From positions 248,001 to 312,000 of the forward strand of contig VXAY01006167.1 in assembly GCA_013399855.1 (NCBI GenBank): 64,000 bases of DNA, given 5' to 3'. The notes under the pieces are model-generated. The model was not told the DNA's origin, did no database searches, and saw only the letters and a list, made by a program, of their open reading frames with translations. Positions 13,206 to 26,553 of the stretch are shown here, in pieces (position 1 is the first letter of the stretch; each line of letters starts with the position of its first letter). The translations under genes and the position numbers were made by a program. This DNA is from Oxyruncus cristatus. Its lineage: Eukaryota; Chordata; Aves; Passeriformes; Cotingidae.

Positions 13206-13247
13206 GGGGGGAAGTGGGGGGAGGAGGTGGAAGGAAAGGGGGGGGGG
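13206..13247 (+). other. G-rich tract with G-quadruplex potential
   Basis: There are three long G runs (6, 6 and 10 G) plus GG steps within about 40 bases. The last run alone can supply two G-tracts, so an intramolecular G-quadruplex on the plus strand is possible. Confidence 0.5.
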
Positions 13248-13616
13248 TACATGTATGTGCATGTGCATTTGCTGCTGCTTTAACTTTCCATCCATTTAAG
13301 AGTTTAAATGCTAGTCAAGCACTTAAAAAAACATTAGGACACATTCCAGCTTTCTCTGCCAGTCAGAGGGAAAAAATGTTTGAAACCCTGCATCTCAGCA
13401 CCCCAAGGGCTTTATGATTTGTTAGGTTTAGTAGTTCAGAGGATTAAAAAGACAGAAATATTAGTAGAAAACGAAGAGGAAAAAGTCAATGTATTCACTG
13501 AAGCAAATCTAATGGGTTGCTGGGCCAGAGAAGAAAAGGTTCTACTACCTGACTGAATCTTATTTATATTTCTTGCTCTACAATAAAAAATAATTTTCTA
13601 GACATTTCCTCTCCTC

Positions 13617-13638
13617 TTTTTTTTTTTTTTTTTTTTTT
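13617..13638 (+). repeat. Poly(T) tract, 22 T
   Basis: A pure homopolymer that could be the reverse complement of an old poly(A) tail. No recognisable retrocopy is attached on either side. Confidence 0.9.
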
Positions 13639-16425
13639 GCTATGCTAGTCACATTTCCTAAATCCTTTATCAACGACTGCTCTGCATATGAATGGGCTGT
13701 AATTGAACTGTCACATTCATGAAGGTCAGTAACCTTTCATTAGGAAGAATGTGTCTTTCTTGATAAATTGGAAAGTCCCTGAGGATTTGAAAGCATTTTT
13801 TTATTTCATTCTTTCAAATATACCTTAAAAATCTAACACAGATCTTTCTCTCTCTCTCTTTTCATAGCAGTCTGACAAACCTCTCATCTTTGTCTTTGTC
13901 ATAGGCAGTTCCATGCAAAATATTCAATCACAAGCTTTCACTGTGACCTTCTTAAAAACAAAATGGGAAGCGTAAGTCCCCCACCCTCAGCCCCTCACTT
14001 TGAATTGCAGATAGCTAATACTTCTGCTTTAAAACCCCAGAAAGTCAAAACCTTGAGATTAGAGTTTTTGCTATGTTCTTGCTTCTTCAGATTGATTTGT
14101 AAAGTAAAGAGACCGAAGTAAAACTGTGTTGATGCCAGTTTATCAGTCCATCTTTTTGATGTGTCCATTCATCTGTGGAGATGGACAGCCAAACACCTTA
14201 AGCAGTGACAGGCTGTATGTGAAAAACAAATTAGGGGTGAGAATTGTGCTTAAAAGAACCCATACTTAGTACTACAGACCGTTTTCAATCCCTGCCATAG
14301 GTCGGCTCCATACAACTTAGTCTTCTCTATCTAAGGAAAATAAACTTTTCAGAGGGTTGTTTTTGCACCTTGATCTGTACCCTGACACAGCAGGGTCCTT
14401 AAAAGAAACTGATTGGCTGCCAAATTCATAACTGCTGCCAGAAGTTCAATTCCTCCTCCAGATTTTGATCAGAAAGTGTGCAGCAGGATGCATGGAAATG
14501 TGTTGAGCTTCCCACCCTTACCAGTGCAAAAGTGCCTTTAGAAGTCTTAAAAATACTACCCAGGCTGCTGATCAGGGCAGAAGCCATCTGTTCCTGTGCC
14601 ATGTTCTAGCTAGCTAAGCCTAGGGCCCATCTTCAATCAGTTGACTGGCTGGGGGTTCACTGCCAAGGAGTAAGAAAAAAAGCAACTTGGTGACAAAGTC
14701 AGTCATGGTCAAGATAGAAACACCACAATATGCAGAAGGGGAGATTTGACAAATGGAATCAAGCATCTGGCCTTTCGTGTTAGCTATTCAAGTACTTCAA
14801 AAAGCAACATGAACTGCAGGTTCTCAAGAGCTGTCAGAAGACCATCCTTTTACTATCACAACAAAAATGTGGTGATTTAAGATTCACCACCCTGAGACAT
14901 AATATAGAAGAAAGAGGAACACAGCATAATTGCAAAAGAGCTGTAATTCCTTAATGGCACCGGCCACACTGGAAGCTTTTTAGCTGGGGGGCAGGGGGAG
15001 AAGCAAACATTTATTTTGATTTTTGCAGGAATGATTGAAGGATTAATACTTTAATTAGGCTTAACTCCCTTTTCTCAAGCCCTCTCTCAACTAGTGGACT
15101 TCTGTTGAGTTTATGTGCCCAGCTTAGAGTGGGAATCCTTTACTCCAGTGCCACAGTATGGATTTTCTTATACTAGTAAGGGAAGCAGTAAAAAAAAGAC
15201 TCTTCCAAAGAAAAAAAGTAAAGGTGTTGCCTGACTTCCATATTAACACCCTTCGTCAGCAGCAGGAGTGTGTTTGAATTCACGTGGAGAGGGTCTTTAT
15301 TTAAAAACTAGATGTCCTCTTATGCTCCAGTTCTGCAGCCATTCTCTAGACACAGAGTTCATGGTGAGGGCTAGTCAGCGGTGCCTAGAAGCAGGAATCA
15401 GCCTAGACAGTCCATCATCCGAATTCTCTCAGCCACTGGGGAAGTAAGGCACTTGTGATAACACCGTGAAGAAAAAGACCAGCCTCTATCAGTGGCTAAA
15501 GGTAAGTAGCAAACACTACCTAGGACTCCAAAACAACACAAAGGTCTTCACAGACCATTACTTTCAGTGCCACCACATTCAGGCTGCCCAGTGCAAGAGT
15601 CTAATTGAGAAACCACCAATACAGGTCAAAAACCAAGGAGTGATTCAGGCTTCTACCTTTGGAGAGTGGGAGTCACAATGCACCAAGTAGGCAGGACCAA
15701 CTTCTCTACATGCCTACCTTGGGTACCAAGATGATTTTTCTTTCCACTGACTTCACAGAAGGCCAAGGTCTGGCAACTTGGCAAGGTGGGCAGAGCTGCT
15801 CACCAGTCGCTTGACCTGACATGCTATCACTGCTCCCATGTTTCAGAGTAGACAAGAGGAATACAGCTCAGTTTCCAGCTCTCAGCATGATCTTTCCTCG
15901 GTGGAGTATATGTTCTTGTGTGGTGCTTTCCAACTGTACGTCAGGAGATGACTCTGTAGAGACCACTGTTTTGGAGGCAAGATGCTGACTGCTTTACTAG
16001 AGAGAGTAAGCAAAGAAGAAAAAACAAATCATATTTTAATGTAAAGCCCAGCTTATAGACCAGTTTTCCCAAGAGTTAGTTTGGACATCATTGATGTTTC
16101 AATCTCCTGCAATATATGTGGGCATGCCAGTGATCTGGAGAATGTTTTCATGCAAGTGCCCAATCATCCAGGTGCTTTCAGTTGCCAAAAAACCAGAATT
16201 AACTGACAGTCAAACCAAATCTAGTAGAAGACCACAACCTTGGGAGAGAAATTCATCAAAACAAAATTTTTTTACAGATATTTTCTAGCATGCCTGCCTT
16301 AAAATGCCCCTGGGGCAACAATTCTTAAGGTGTATTGCTATTTCTCTTCTCAGATAAAATGTTAATAGCTAAATGGATGTGAGGTAACTACTTACAAATC
16401 TCTGGAGAGATACAATTCTGATTCC

Positions 16426-16441
16426 TTTTTTTTTTTTTTTT
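16426..16441 (+). repeat. Poly(T) tract, 16 T
   Basis: A pure T run followed by CCCTCTGTGAAG. It also reads as a polypyrimidine tract. Confidence 0.85.
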
Positions 16442-17436
16442 CCCTCTGTGAAGAGTATCCAAATTTCTTTTCTCACTTGAAATTGGATGTAGTTTCCTAC
16501 ATCTCAGTACTCGGATTCGTACACAGCCTTTTTGTATATCAAGGAATTCAGATTCCAAGATTTCAGTTCAGGACTGTCTCAAATGCAGCTCTGGTAAGTG
16601 CATATGGAAAAAACAACAAAACAGCGTATCACCTCATTTTATATATCCAGACCAAAACAATGAGACTTCTCAAGCACTCCACACTATGTATAAAATAAAA
16701 GTCATTAAAGAATTTGTTTAGAAGTGTGTTAAGCATTTTCCAGGCAGGCGGTGAATAAATCCACTTTACCACTTCATGGCTTTACAAAGAAGCCCATCCA
16801 TTAACATGGGAAACCTCTTGTTTGCATTTCTTAACAGCTGACATTTGTACCTTTCCAAGGAAAGTGAAGGGCATCTCATTGCCTCATTGTTTAAATCAGT
16901 GTGAAAATAATGGGGATGATAGGGAATTGGAGCTAATTTCCTTTGTCTCCTATTCAGCAGATAATGGTGGTATGTGTGGGATGCTAAAGGCCAGGCAGAG
17001 GAGGTGACCTGAAGATGACTTCATTCTTATGAGGTTTATCAAAGGCTCCTGTCAGTCAAATGCATGCTGAGAGATTGGGGACCGGCCATCTGGTCCAAAG
17101 TTAATCAAAGAGGAAATAGGAAAGTGAGGAGGTGAAAAATCCCCCTGTCAGCTTTGTGCAAAGTGGAGGGAGAGGCAGAAAGAAGAGGGAACTCCTGAGT
17201 TCCCGCAGCCCAGCACCCAGACTTGATGGCCGTGCTGCACGCAGGGGAGCAACATAGCAGAGTGGGGTGGAGAAGCGGGAGGGAAAGGGAAAGATAAGTT
17301 TGTTTTTAAATTTCAGTGGGATGATCCCACACCACTTTTAAGTGGCAAGCCTGAAGGTCACTGCTGCTGTTAACCATGCAGAGCAGAGGCAGGATTGTTT
17401 CACTTGTCCTCAGAAAAAAAAAAAAAGGGGAGTGAC

Positions 17437-17500
17437 TGACTCACAGTAGGGAACCGTTGTAATATAAAGCACAGGGTTTTCTGTCACAGAGCCAGACTTC
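17437..17500 (+). promoter_or_regulatory. TATA box with upstream AP-1 site (promoter-like, unconfirmed)
   Basis: A perfect AP-1 word (TGACTCA, 17437-17443) lies 20 bp upstream of TATAAAG (17463-17469). About 25-30 bp further down is CACAGAGCC, a plausible start region. The preceding 400 bases are more purine- and GC-rich than the surroundings. No start codon followed by a convincing reading frame is seen downstream. It could drive a non-coding transcript or be chance. Confidence 0.15.
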
Positions 17501-18127
17501 TTTCCTCAGAGTTTTGTTTTCTTGCAAGCAGGGACAAGAAGCACAGCCATGCCATCTTTATGTCCTAGGACACAACAGTACCCAGCTCCTCACCTCCTAC
17601 CCCCTCCACCCACTGGGCTCAAAACCGGGTGTCCTGCAAGCACTACCCGCCTCCAAGAGATTGGCATAAGTGGCCCATAATTGCTTTCCTGTCTATACTG
17701 ACCCATGTACATTTTTGCACTGTGTATAAACTAAGAGAGGGGATTTATCAACAAAGGGTTTTTATGCTGGGTATCACAGAATGCTTGTAAGTAAGACTGA
17801 AGACACCAAACATACAACTAAACTACTGTTTAAATATGTGTGTAAAAGTACCTTACTTCACCAAAGACGCATTCTGAAGTAAAACACCCGAGTGTGACAG
17901 CCTGATTTCCATAACTAGCCCTGTTCAGCTGCTCAAATCAGCTAAATAGAGACATATTTTTAAAACTACAAAAGTCCAGATTGTGAATCCCTCCCTCATG
18001 CTGGCAAGTAGTCATGCTAATGAGTAGTCTCCTTGACTCCAGGGGAAAAATTCTTGCCAGCAAAGGTTTCACAATCCCAGCCCTAAACATTTTAAAAATG
18101 ATTAACCAACGTGAACTAACTTAAAAT

Positions 18128-18144
18128 GGGAGGGGGGGTGGGGG
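18128..18144 (+). other. Compact G-quadruplex motif
   Basis: GGGAGGGGGGGTGGGGG supplies four G-triplets with single-base loops, the arrangement that favours a stable quadruplex. Confidence 0.55.
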
Positions 18145-18260
18145 TGGTGTGGAGAGAGACGAAAGAGGGGAAGGTTCTTTGGAAGGGCTGCAGATTAAGG
18201 CTGAGCACTAGATGTGTTTTTGGGACTAGCAGACCAAGGAAGAAATGTGCTGCCACTGAT

Positions 18261-18278
18261 ACACACACACACACACAT
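18261..18278 (+). repeat. (AC)n microsatellite
   Basis: Nine AC units or near-units followed by ATACACTC. Confidence 0.9.
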
Positions 18279-18500
18279 ACACTCTCCACCCCCCAGGACA
18301 GAGAGAATGAGAACAAAAGAGTTTGGCTGCTTCAAATACCTGGGGACGGGACTCGCTTCTCCATTAAGTTTCCATTCTGCATCTTTCTCAGGTCGAGGTC
18401 CAGTCAGGCCCCCATAGAGAGGAACATATGGAAAACAGTGGCAACGAGCTCTGCTCTACCTGCAGCTTTGCTGGGCTGAGTCTCCTCCAATGCCCTGTTT

Positions 18501-21500
18501 GGGAGCGCTGCTTTGCATGGCCAAGTGCTGTAAAATGGAGCTGAGAACGGCGAGAGTGGAAGCACACGGGGCTTTAAAACCAAAACCAAACCTTTACAAA
18601 GCACCTAACCCAAAGAACCTCTGCTGAGCAGAGGATTTCTGTCAAGGATATACAGCTCTGTCTGTATATACACAGTATTTATAAAACTACACATTCACTG
18701 CTTGCTACGCCTCCTATTTTTAGTGAGTTTTTAAAACAGCAAGCAACCTGCTGCACATTAGGCAGCCTGAAACAGGCACAGCCAAATGTCAACAAGGGTG
18801 GATATCAGGAGGCCCTGGATTTTCTTGCTGCTAATGTCTGATGTGACCCTTATGCATGGCAATAAAAGTCAGTAAAGAATCTTGTGGGCACCAAACATGC
18901 ACTGTAATTCTACATACCCTAATTTACATTTACTCCCTACTGAACTGCCTTACGTGAGCTGTGATGACTTTGAAAGGAAGGGATTTAATAGCAGTAAGGG
19001 AGGTTTTTTTGGTTTGTTTTTATCTGCACAGCTCTGGATCTGAGAGAAACATGACTAAGAAAATGATTTTTCCCATCCCCTGGAAAGAAAATGCAACCAT
19101 TTGGGTCCCAATATAAAAACAAGCATCGGCATGTCTGAAATTCTATGCCTGCTATAATTAAAACTCATGAGCAACTACAAAACAACTCTGTTCTGTCTTT
19201 ATGACATGAAACATGAAGACATTTAGAAATGGGCTGACAGAAAAGGAAATTTCACCAGAAACCTTCTATCCCCTGGACAAATTAGGGTTTTTTTGTCAGG
19301 CAGCAAGCCGTTATCATAATATTTATGATTCCCCTTGCCTTGCTCCTGCTGGATCTCTCAAAAGGAAAAGCTTTAGGCTTACCTGTGTCTGCCACAGATT
19401 CCTAGTCTAACACATTGGCTGAATATGCAGGCATGAACATGCTGTCATCAGCATGTCCTCCTCCTTCTTGTGGGCTTGAAATAATTTGATATGCCACGTT
19501 AGACAAAGCCTTCAATCAATCAGTAGCTCCATTTCCTCCAGTGGCTGAGACTATTTCCAAAAGCAAGGAGGAGATTTAGCTACATATCCCTAAACTGATG
19601 GAAGTCACCCCCTGGAAGACATTGAGAACATCTGACTGTGCTCTTTTCCCCACACTCTCCACAGTTCCCTTATTTCTAGTTAGAAATCATGTAATTGCAA
19701 ATTTCACAATATTAGGTCCTTTCTGAAGGACCTTTTCAATGTTTTTTTCTGTTATGCTTCATGGTCAACAACAAGCATGCTGAACATATGCTTTAATGAT
19801 TGCCACAGCAATCATTCACATAGAACAAGTTTTCTTTCAAGACACTTCAGAATAGTAAGAAATTGGGAGAGGGAAGTTATCAGCACTAATACAATTGATA
19901 AGACAAACCCTGTGTGGATGCAATGGCAGGTCTGCTATCAAAGGCAAAAACCTTCAGGCGTTTTACATCCCATAATCCCAATGAAAGCCTGTTTTTGCAG
20001 ATACCCTGCAGTTCATGAATCACTGGCTGTAGCATAGAAAATCCCCTATTTAAGTAATTACAGTACAATACACAAATCTGCACAGTGGCTGATGTTATAT
20101 AAAATATTTCAAGTCAGTCTCAAAACCACAACATATTAACAAAAAATCCTAACTGGAAACAAGTGTCTTGCAGTTAGCATATTTTGTGAAATAGGGGATG
20201 CTGTGATCTAATCATATTAGGTCTGTCCTGGGGACTGGAAGGGGTCTGGCAACACAGGGACCCAAGCGAGTCAAGGACAGTGAATGGCTCCTGTCTCTCC
20301 TGTCTTCGAACACTGTTTTCTGTCTGTTTTCACTTGGGCTTCGACAGATCCTCAAGCTCTGCATTTTTACATAGTTGGTATTGTTGTTGCCAGCTTAGTT
20401 TTCAAACATCAAAGCGTACAGGAACATCTCAAATATAACCTCAGCCATGCATTGCATGAATAATGGGCCTGACTTCCATGTCTTCAGCAGAATGAACCAA
20501 AAGCCTGGTATTTTAGAAAGATACCAAAACTGAGCCAGGCAGTATGAAGTCTTATCTCTGTACTTAGTTCTGATTTATCTCCACACCTGGGAAGTTCAGC
20601 TTCTACATTCAGCAACAAGGAAGATAGTCTTTCTTTCATGAAGGGACCTTATTTGCCTAACTGTGGTTTCATCTATGGGCAAATTACTTACCAAAGCTTG
20701 TACCCTTCAGCTAGTCTGTAAATCAGATTTGGAGTGACAGGCGGGTGGCATTTTGCCAAACCATTTCCAAGAGCAGACCAGCAACACTCAGTCATATCCA
20801 CACAATCAGAAAACAAACAAAAAAAGGATAAAGAAAGGCAGATCTCTGTTACAATTTACAAAGTATGATGAATACGTTCAATTCAGATTAATTAGAAAAC
20901 ATGCTCTATTCCTCTACTTACAACTTAGGATCTGGCAAAGGTCACAGCAGAAAAAAAAAATCTGAACTACAAAATTAGCATTACTTTTATTGTAAGACTA
21001 CTGGCTTTCCTCCTCCTTTCTGAGGAAGTACACAGACCTCCTTCAGTGGAAGCCATGGCTTTAGAAATTTTGATCTGAATCAGACTTAGCGTTTTCAGAA
21101 ATCTCCTGTTCCTCCCACAATGTCCAAGGTTCAGTAGAAACTTTATCTTCTCGTTCTTGGTGCAAGAAATCTGCAGGACAATTGGAACTCAGTTTGCAAA
21201 GAAAAAATTATAATAGCCCACAAAACAGAAGGTCAATCAATGTTTTGGAAGTGTTTTATGAACTGGAAATCTTTCTCCGAAGTATTTCACTACAGCCCAA
21301 TGAAACATTACATGCTGGTGGAATTTTATCCTGTTAAAATTGGCAAAGCTTTCTTTGCTAAAGAGTAAGTTTTGTTCAGGTTTAATTTACTTTCAATACT
21401 CCCCCCAAAATCAATGTAATCACTCCAGTGCAGTTTGACAGGTTCCTGAGATAGTATAAATTAAGCGACCCACAGCAACCAAGGAACAAACACCAACCAC

Positions 21501-23809
21501 ACAGTGAAAACGGGCAGGAACAGCAATTACCACCAAAAGAAGCAAACACTGGCAAGGGCTGTCTGTGTTAGGTTTGTGTGGAGCTCCCAGGCAGGCTGTT
21601 AAATCAGGCATAAGGTTTTGTTTGAAGGAATGCAGAGCTACGATGCAGAAGACTTTCCTTGGTTAGTTCTGCCTTTTGCTACAAGCATCAATCACGAAGA
21701 CCGCAAGCAGTTTGAGTTAAAGACACAGTGAAGAGTTTGGCAGAAATTTGGACTGCTCTGTATGTGGGATGTTGAGATTCCTCCAGCTGCAATTCCCTAG
21801 GATGCATTTCACCTAGCCAACACCTGACAGGAAATATTTAGGAGGTTATAAGTCTTCTTTAGAAGAAAATTACAGCAGAAGGAGGTCCAATATAACAACT
21901 AAAACATGAGAAAAAGGTTTCTCACAGTTTGTGTTCTAGGTGCCTGGCTGAAATCCAGGCTCCATAAAAAGTCTTCTGCTGTGCACTTCCGGGAGGCCAG
22001 GTTTGTCAATGTCTAGCTAGCTTCCCTATATATTTGACTTGCTGTGTTGCCTAGCTGATGCTAGTCAAAGAGTAGCAGATTCAGTCTCACTGTGAAGAAC
22101 AAACACAGTATACACTGAGATGAAATACTGTTTCGTTTGCATAGCCCAATGTTCCTCAGTAGGCAGCCATTTAGTAATATGAAGAAGGTGTCCCCATCCT
22201 TCTCATTTATTGGGTTTATTTGACAGAGGCAAGGAGTCAGAACTTTGAGAGCATTTTTTTGACATAGTTGATGTGTTGCTGCTGGTCTTATTTTTCTCTA
22301 AAGAGATTTATTGACTCAACAGATTACCCAGATTTTTGATTCAGGGATCATATTGCTACAGCATGACAACTGATCTGTCTGTTGTAACAGAGATAGAGTT
22401 GTATTGTAACTGTACCACAGTATCTAATCATCCCTTTTCATATGCATATAGGTTATTTTGTGGCTTTAATTTAAAGAACTGAACAAAATATCCAGCCTTA
22501 TGATAAAGGGTAGTTGTGGCTGCCATATATGTGGCTGTCAGATATTTTTTCGAAAAGCCCTCTAACTCACAAAGAAAATCAAAGAGGTGGGAAAGAACAT
22601 GTGCAGCCTATTCACTCCTACCTTTTTATGTCTGTTTAACTAATCCACTGCTGTCAATACTGCAGCAGTAACAACAGTCAAGATAGTACCATCTTCTCCT
22701 CTTCTCAGTATCTAAACACAGACCCCAAGAAATAGAAACAAAAGTTAAAAAAGCAGATATTTTTTCATGGGGTGTGCCCAATGCCTAGTATCAGCCTTTT
22801 TCCTGTGCTCATGGTCAAACTATCAGTGTGAATGAGCACTGGAGTGAGTGTCCATCCTGGTAGGGTGGAAGAACTCACAGAATTATGACTGAGATTAGAA
22901 CGTACCTTGCAGAAAAAAAAACAAGTATTAATCTATGCCCCTTTTTTTATACTCCCTGTTAGCCCCCACTCTTCCAAAATCCAGAGAATGAAATTATTAT
23001 TAGAAGAAAATAGCCTTAAGTGAAAGAAAAATCCCCATGGTTCTGGTAATCATTTGTAATAGTCTGTATAGCCACCAACTGAAGCAGGGATCTCTGGTCT
23101 ATTGTGGTGTATTATGTGACTTCAAGAAAATGAGACAGGAAGGTAAATACACAAAGTAGGATTTAGCAAGATGCTGGGTGAAGAGGCACAAAACCCCTTC
23201 TTATGGCTGTCAGTAAAGAGGAGGGTGACATTCTTACGGAGCTAGAAGGAGGTCAATAAATCATCATCCTTATCTTGCAAACAGAGGCTGTGACTTCAAA
23301 AATTAGCTCATTTATTCTGCACAATTAAATTTATTGAAGTGTGACAGAAAAAGTTTAGCAGTCGCTGATGCAGAAAGGCAGCAACAACAGAGGCAGGAAA
23401 CTGACTGAATGACACAATTAGTTGATTTTCATTTTATTTATCAATATAATTATTGAATTGTATTCACCTTATTTCACAGATTTTTACCATTATTAGAGCT
23501 TGGGCCTCAAGGGAAAGAATTAGTTCAAATTTTCAGGCTAACTTAATGTGATTATAGAGCTGCTAATAAAAGAAAAGTTCTATGAAGTGCTACACAATCT
23601 TGTATTCAATGTCAACCCACCATCAGGGTCTGAAATCCAGAAACCTTTCATGAAAAAGCAGTAAATTGAATGTGAATAGTGAGTGTACTACATTCCCTAG
23701 ATGGAAACTGAACATGTTTGCAGAGTCCCACCTTTATGTGGCTTTAAAGGAGCCAAAATTCTGTGTTTTAAACTCATAGATATATTTCTTTCTTAGAAAA
23801 ACCAATCAA
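18501..23809. other. Unique AT-rich non-coding sequence
   Basis: No mobile element or coding region is recognised. Several stretches (for example 18840-19400 and 23280-23560) are AT-rich and contain homeodomain-type TAAT words without simple repeats. That is the look of conserved non-coding DNA, but conservation cannot be judged here. Confidence 0.5.
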
Positions 23810-23937
23810 ATAGAAAAAAACCCAACCAAAAGAGAAAAACAAATAAACCCCCCTGAAAATAATTTAAAAAACCACCAAAACCCAAAACCAATCAACCAAC
23901 AAACGAACCGAAAAAAACCCCTCATAAAAACCCAACT
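23810..23937 (+). repeat. A/C-rich low-complexity tract
   Basis: Nearly all A and C, made of irregular AAACC, CCAAC and AAAAC units. The minus strand reads as T/G-rich. Confidence 0.85.
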
Positions 23938-25660
23938 GCACCATCTTTGCCCCGATGCCTACGTCAAGGTTCTGTAAACTTATTTGAGAATGCTGTGAAA
24001 ACAGTGCAGTAATATTGGAGAAAGACTGCCACGCCAGAGGAACAGTGGATGGGTATGGTTCATACGCAAAATTACCACACCGACCATCTTGGTACACACC
24101 GAAAACGTATCACTCCAAAACTTCCGATGAAATTTTTTTAAAAACCAAGTAAAAGCTAACGACAAATTAGAGAGGTACCTGTTAGCAAAAGTTGCTTTTT
24201 TTTTTTTTTGTCCAGTCCAATTTAGAAGCATCTAGATTACTCTGAGTTGCTCTGGCTCACTTCTTGGCATGCCTTCCTGCCATTCACAATGGCTGCTTTG
24301 GTTTTAATCTTGTAAGAGGCAGAATCAGAAAGCCTGGACCTGACTGACACACGTATTCCACCCTTGCTCTCTACATACATGAGGAATCAGGCATGTGTTC
24401 AGCAGTAAGCTATATAATAATTCATGTTCTTTCTCAGAGGTTCAGGAAATTAGACCACATGCTATTGCAAGTGTCTAACTTTTCCAATGTTTTGAAAGAC
24501 TATTTCCATTGCAACTAGCTTATTCAGTTCTACCCTCCACTTCCATTCCATAAAAATTAATTTATTTGCTCTGAGAAAAAGACAGGCCATTTTTCTAAAT
24601 GTTGGTCAAAGTGTCATGGAGCATTGCCTAAAACATTAAAAAATGGAAAGGGTCCAACACAATTCTATAGCCATAATTAATAAAAATGAATATTATTGCT
24701 TACAATTAATGACTGATTTGGGGTGTTAAGAGACTTCCAGAATTCCAACTGACTTAAAGAACATACACAGTTTCTAGGATCTTGATGCCTGTGTAGGATC
24801 AGTCTTTGTTTTGGGAATTCAGCGTAGTGACTTCTTCAGAAATGAACAAGAGGGGAGGTTTATGTCTATAAGACATATAAATTATTAGTGCTAATAAACT
24901 GGATCTCACTGGGACTATTCAAGTTAAATTTGACATGCACTATCAACAGAAAAAAAGGATCAAAAGAAAGAAAACCATATATTGCATATTTTCTATTGTG
25001 TGTTTCTTTGGGGCAAAGCGTAGAAGGTTGCCTTTTCATTTATGGAGAATTATATGCCCCACTGGACCTGGAGTTGATGGAAACCACTCCATAGCAGCAC
25101 CATGCTGTGATCCACCCACCTCCAGAGATGCAGGAGCAGCAGAAGTGACCCTGTCTCCAAAGAGCCTTTGCTTCAGCATTAGAAACTATGTAACAAAGGG
25201 ACGGGTGGGAACAAAAAGGAATCAAAGAACAAAAGATAATGTTAATGGTTTAATTGGCTGAAGATACTTCCACTGCAGCCAAGACAAAGGGAGTCTTCAC
25301 TGCTTTTGCTTGTATGCAGCCTAAACTTAGGAGAAGAGCATACCTTCGTGGACTAGCTTCTTACAATCTCCGCAGAATTCAGCAAGGCTCTTATCAACAG
25401 GGAGAAGCTGCACACGAGCACAGGAAATGAGTTTCTAAACCTGAGTGAATATTTAGCAGTCCAGTAACTACTATTTCACTCTTCCGTGGTACTTTTCCCT
25501 CCGAGAACCTGAAATTATATTGCAAAGAGCTTTCTTGTCTTATGAGGTCCCAGTTCAGCAGGTGAACCTCCTTTGTTCAGAGCCCCTCAAAAGACGCAAG
25601 AAAGGCTTTTGAATGTAAATCAACTGGATTTTACTAGAATATAAATTAGAATTGCTAACT
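23938..25660. other. Unique non-coding sequence
   Basis: It contains a 14-T run at 24196-24209. Open frames are short and unrecognised. Confidence 0.55.
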
Positions 25661-25664
25661 TCTC

Positions 25665-26553
25665 ACAGAATCATCAGGGTTGGAAGGCACCTTCAACATC
25701 ACCTAGTCCAACTGTCAACCTAGCATCATCATAATCACCTCTAAGCCTTATCCCCAAGTGCCACATACCTCTTGAACACTTCCAGAGACATGACTCTACC
25801 ACCTTCCTGAGCAACTTATTTCAATGCCTAATGACTCTTTCAGTGATTTTTTTTCCCTAATATCTAATCTGAACCTCCCCTGGTGCAACTTCAGGTCATT
25901 TCTTCTTGTCCTTTCACTTGATACATGGCAGAAGTGACTGATCCCCACCTCACTACAATGTCTTTTCAGGTAGTTGTAGAGACCAATGAGGTCTCCTGTG
26001 AGCCTCCTCTGCTCCACAAACAACCACAGCTCCCTCAGCTGCTGCTCAAAAGACATGTTTTCAAGACACTTCACCAGCTTTGTTGCCCTTCTTTGGATAT
26101 GCTCCAGCACCTCAATGTCCTTTTTGAAGTGAGGGGCCCAAAACTGAACAGAGGATTTAAAGTGTGGCCTTATACAGCAGGACAACAATTTCCCTAGTCC
26201 TGCTGGCCACACTATTCTTGATACAGGCCAGGATGCCACTGGCCTTTTTGGCCACCTGGCCACACTGCTGGCTCATATGCAGCTGGTTGTGAACCAGCAC
26301 CCTCAAGTCCCTTTCTGCTGAGCAGCTCTCAAGTAACTCTTCCCCAAGCCTGTACCACTGATGAGCCAAGTGCAGGACACAGCACTTTATCTTATTGAAC
26401 CTCATGCAGTTGGCCTCAGCCCATCAGTCTGTCAAGATCTTTCTGTTAGAGCCTTCCTGCCCTCAAGCAGATCAACACTCCTACCTAACTTGACATTGTC
26501 TGGGAAATGACTGAGAGTACACTCAATCCCCTTGTCCAAATCATGGATATAAA
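25665..26553 (-). mobile_element. CR1 non-LTR retrotransposon, 5'-truncated copy
   Basis: Read on the minus strand this is one continuous CR1 fragment of about 890 bp. It begins inside the reverse-transcriptase part of ORF2, runs through the ORF2 C-terminus (about 26553 down to 25850) and continues into the 3' UTR. It ends with GGACTAGGTGATGTTGAAGG, CCTTCCAACCCTGATG and one ATTCTGTG octamer at about 25668-25675. CR1 copies itself by target-primed reverse transcription, and 5' truncation like this is the rule. I recognised the family from its conserved protein words and its 3' end. Subfamily cannot be assigned without a library search. Confidence 0.95.
25800..26553 (-). pseudogene. CR1 ORF2 remnant (reverse transcriptase, C-terminal part)
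   Basis: In order along the minus strand I see the region of the FADD catalytic box (here FPDN, followed by VKLG). Then comes [13 protein letters not shown] (26405-26367), [18 protein letters not shown], and [16 protein letters not shown]. An apparent deletion of roughly 11 nt near 26175 shifts the frame. Next come [31 protein letters not shown] and the QGRFRLDIR box near 25865. The frame is lost again just after that box. With the second catalytic Asp replaced and at least two frameshifts, the copy cannot make an enzyme. The endonuclease and the N-terminal part of the RT are missing. Confidence 0.92.

Larger units (their letters stand above)
12965..17000. other. Unique non-coding sequence, no gene recognised
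   Basis: It holds a G-rich tract, a 22-T run and a 16-T run (listed separately). Open frames are short and unrecognised. Nothing else can be supported. Confidence 0.6.
17001..18500. other. Relatively GC/purine-rich non-coding block
   Basis: Base composition is less AT-rich than the flanks. The block contains the TATA/AP-1 pair, a G-quadruplex-type run and an AC microsatellite. No coding region is recognised. Its character would suit a distal regulatory element, which is inference. Confidence 0.35.

Noticed and set aside
25925..26197. 90-codon plus-strand open frame
   Set aside because: It is the antisense of the CR1 ORF2 remnant.
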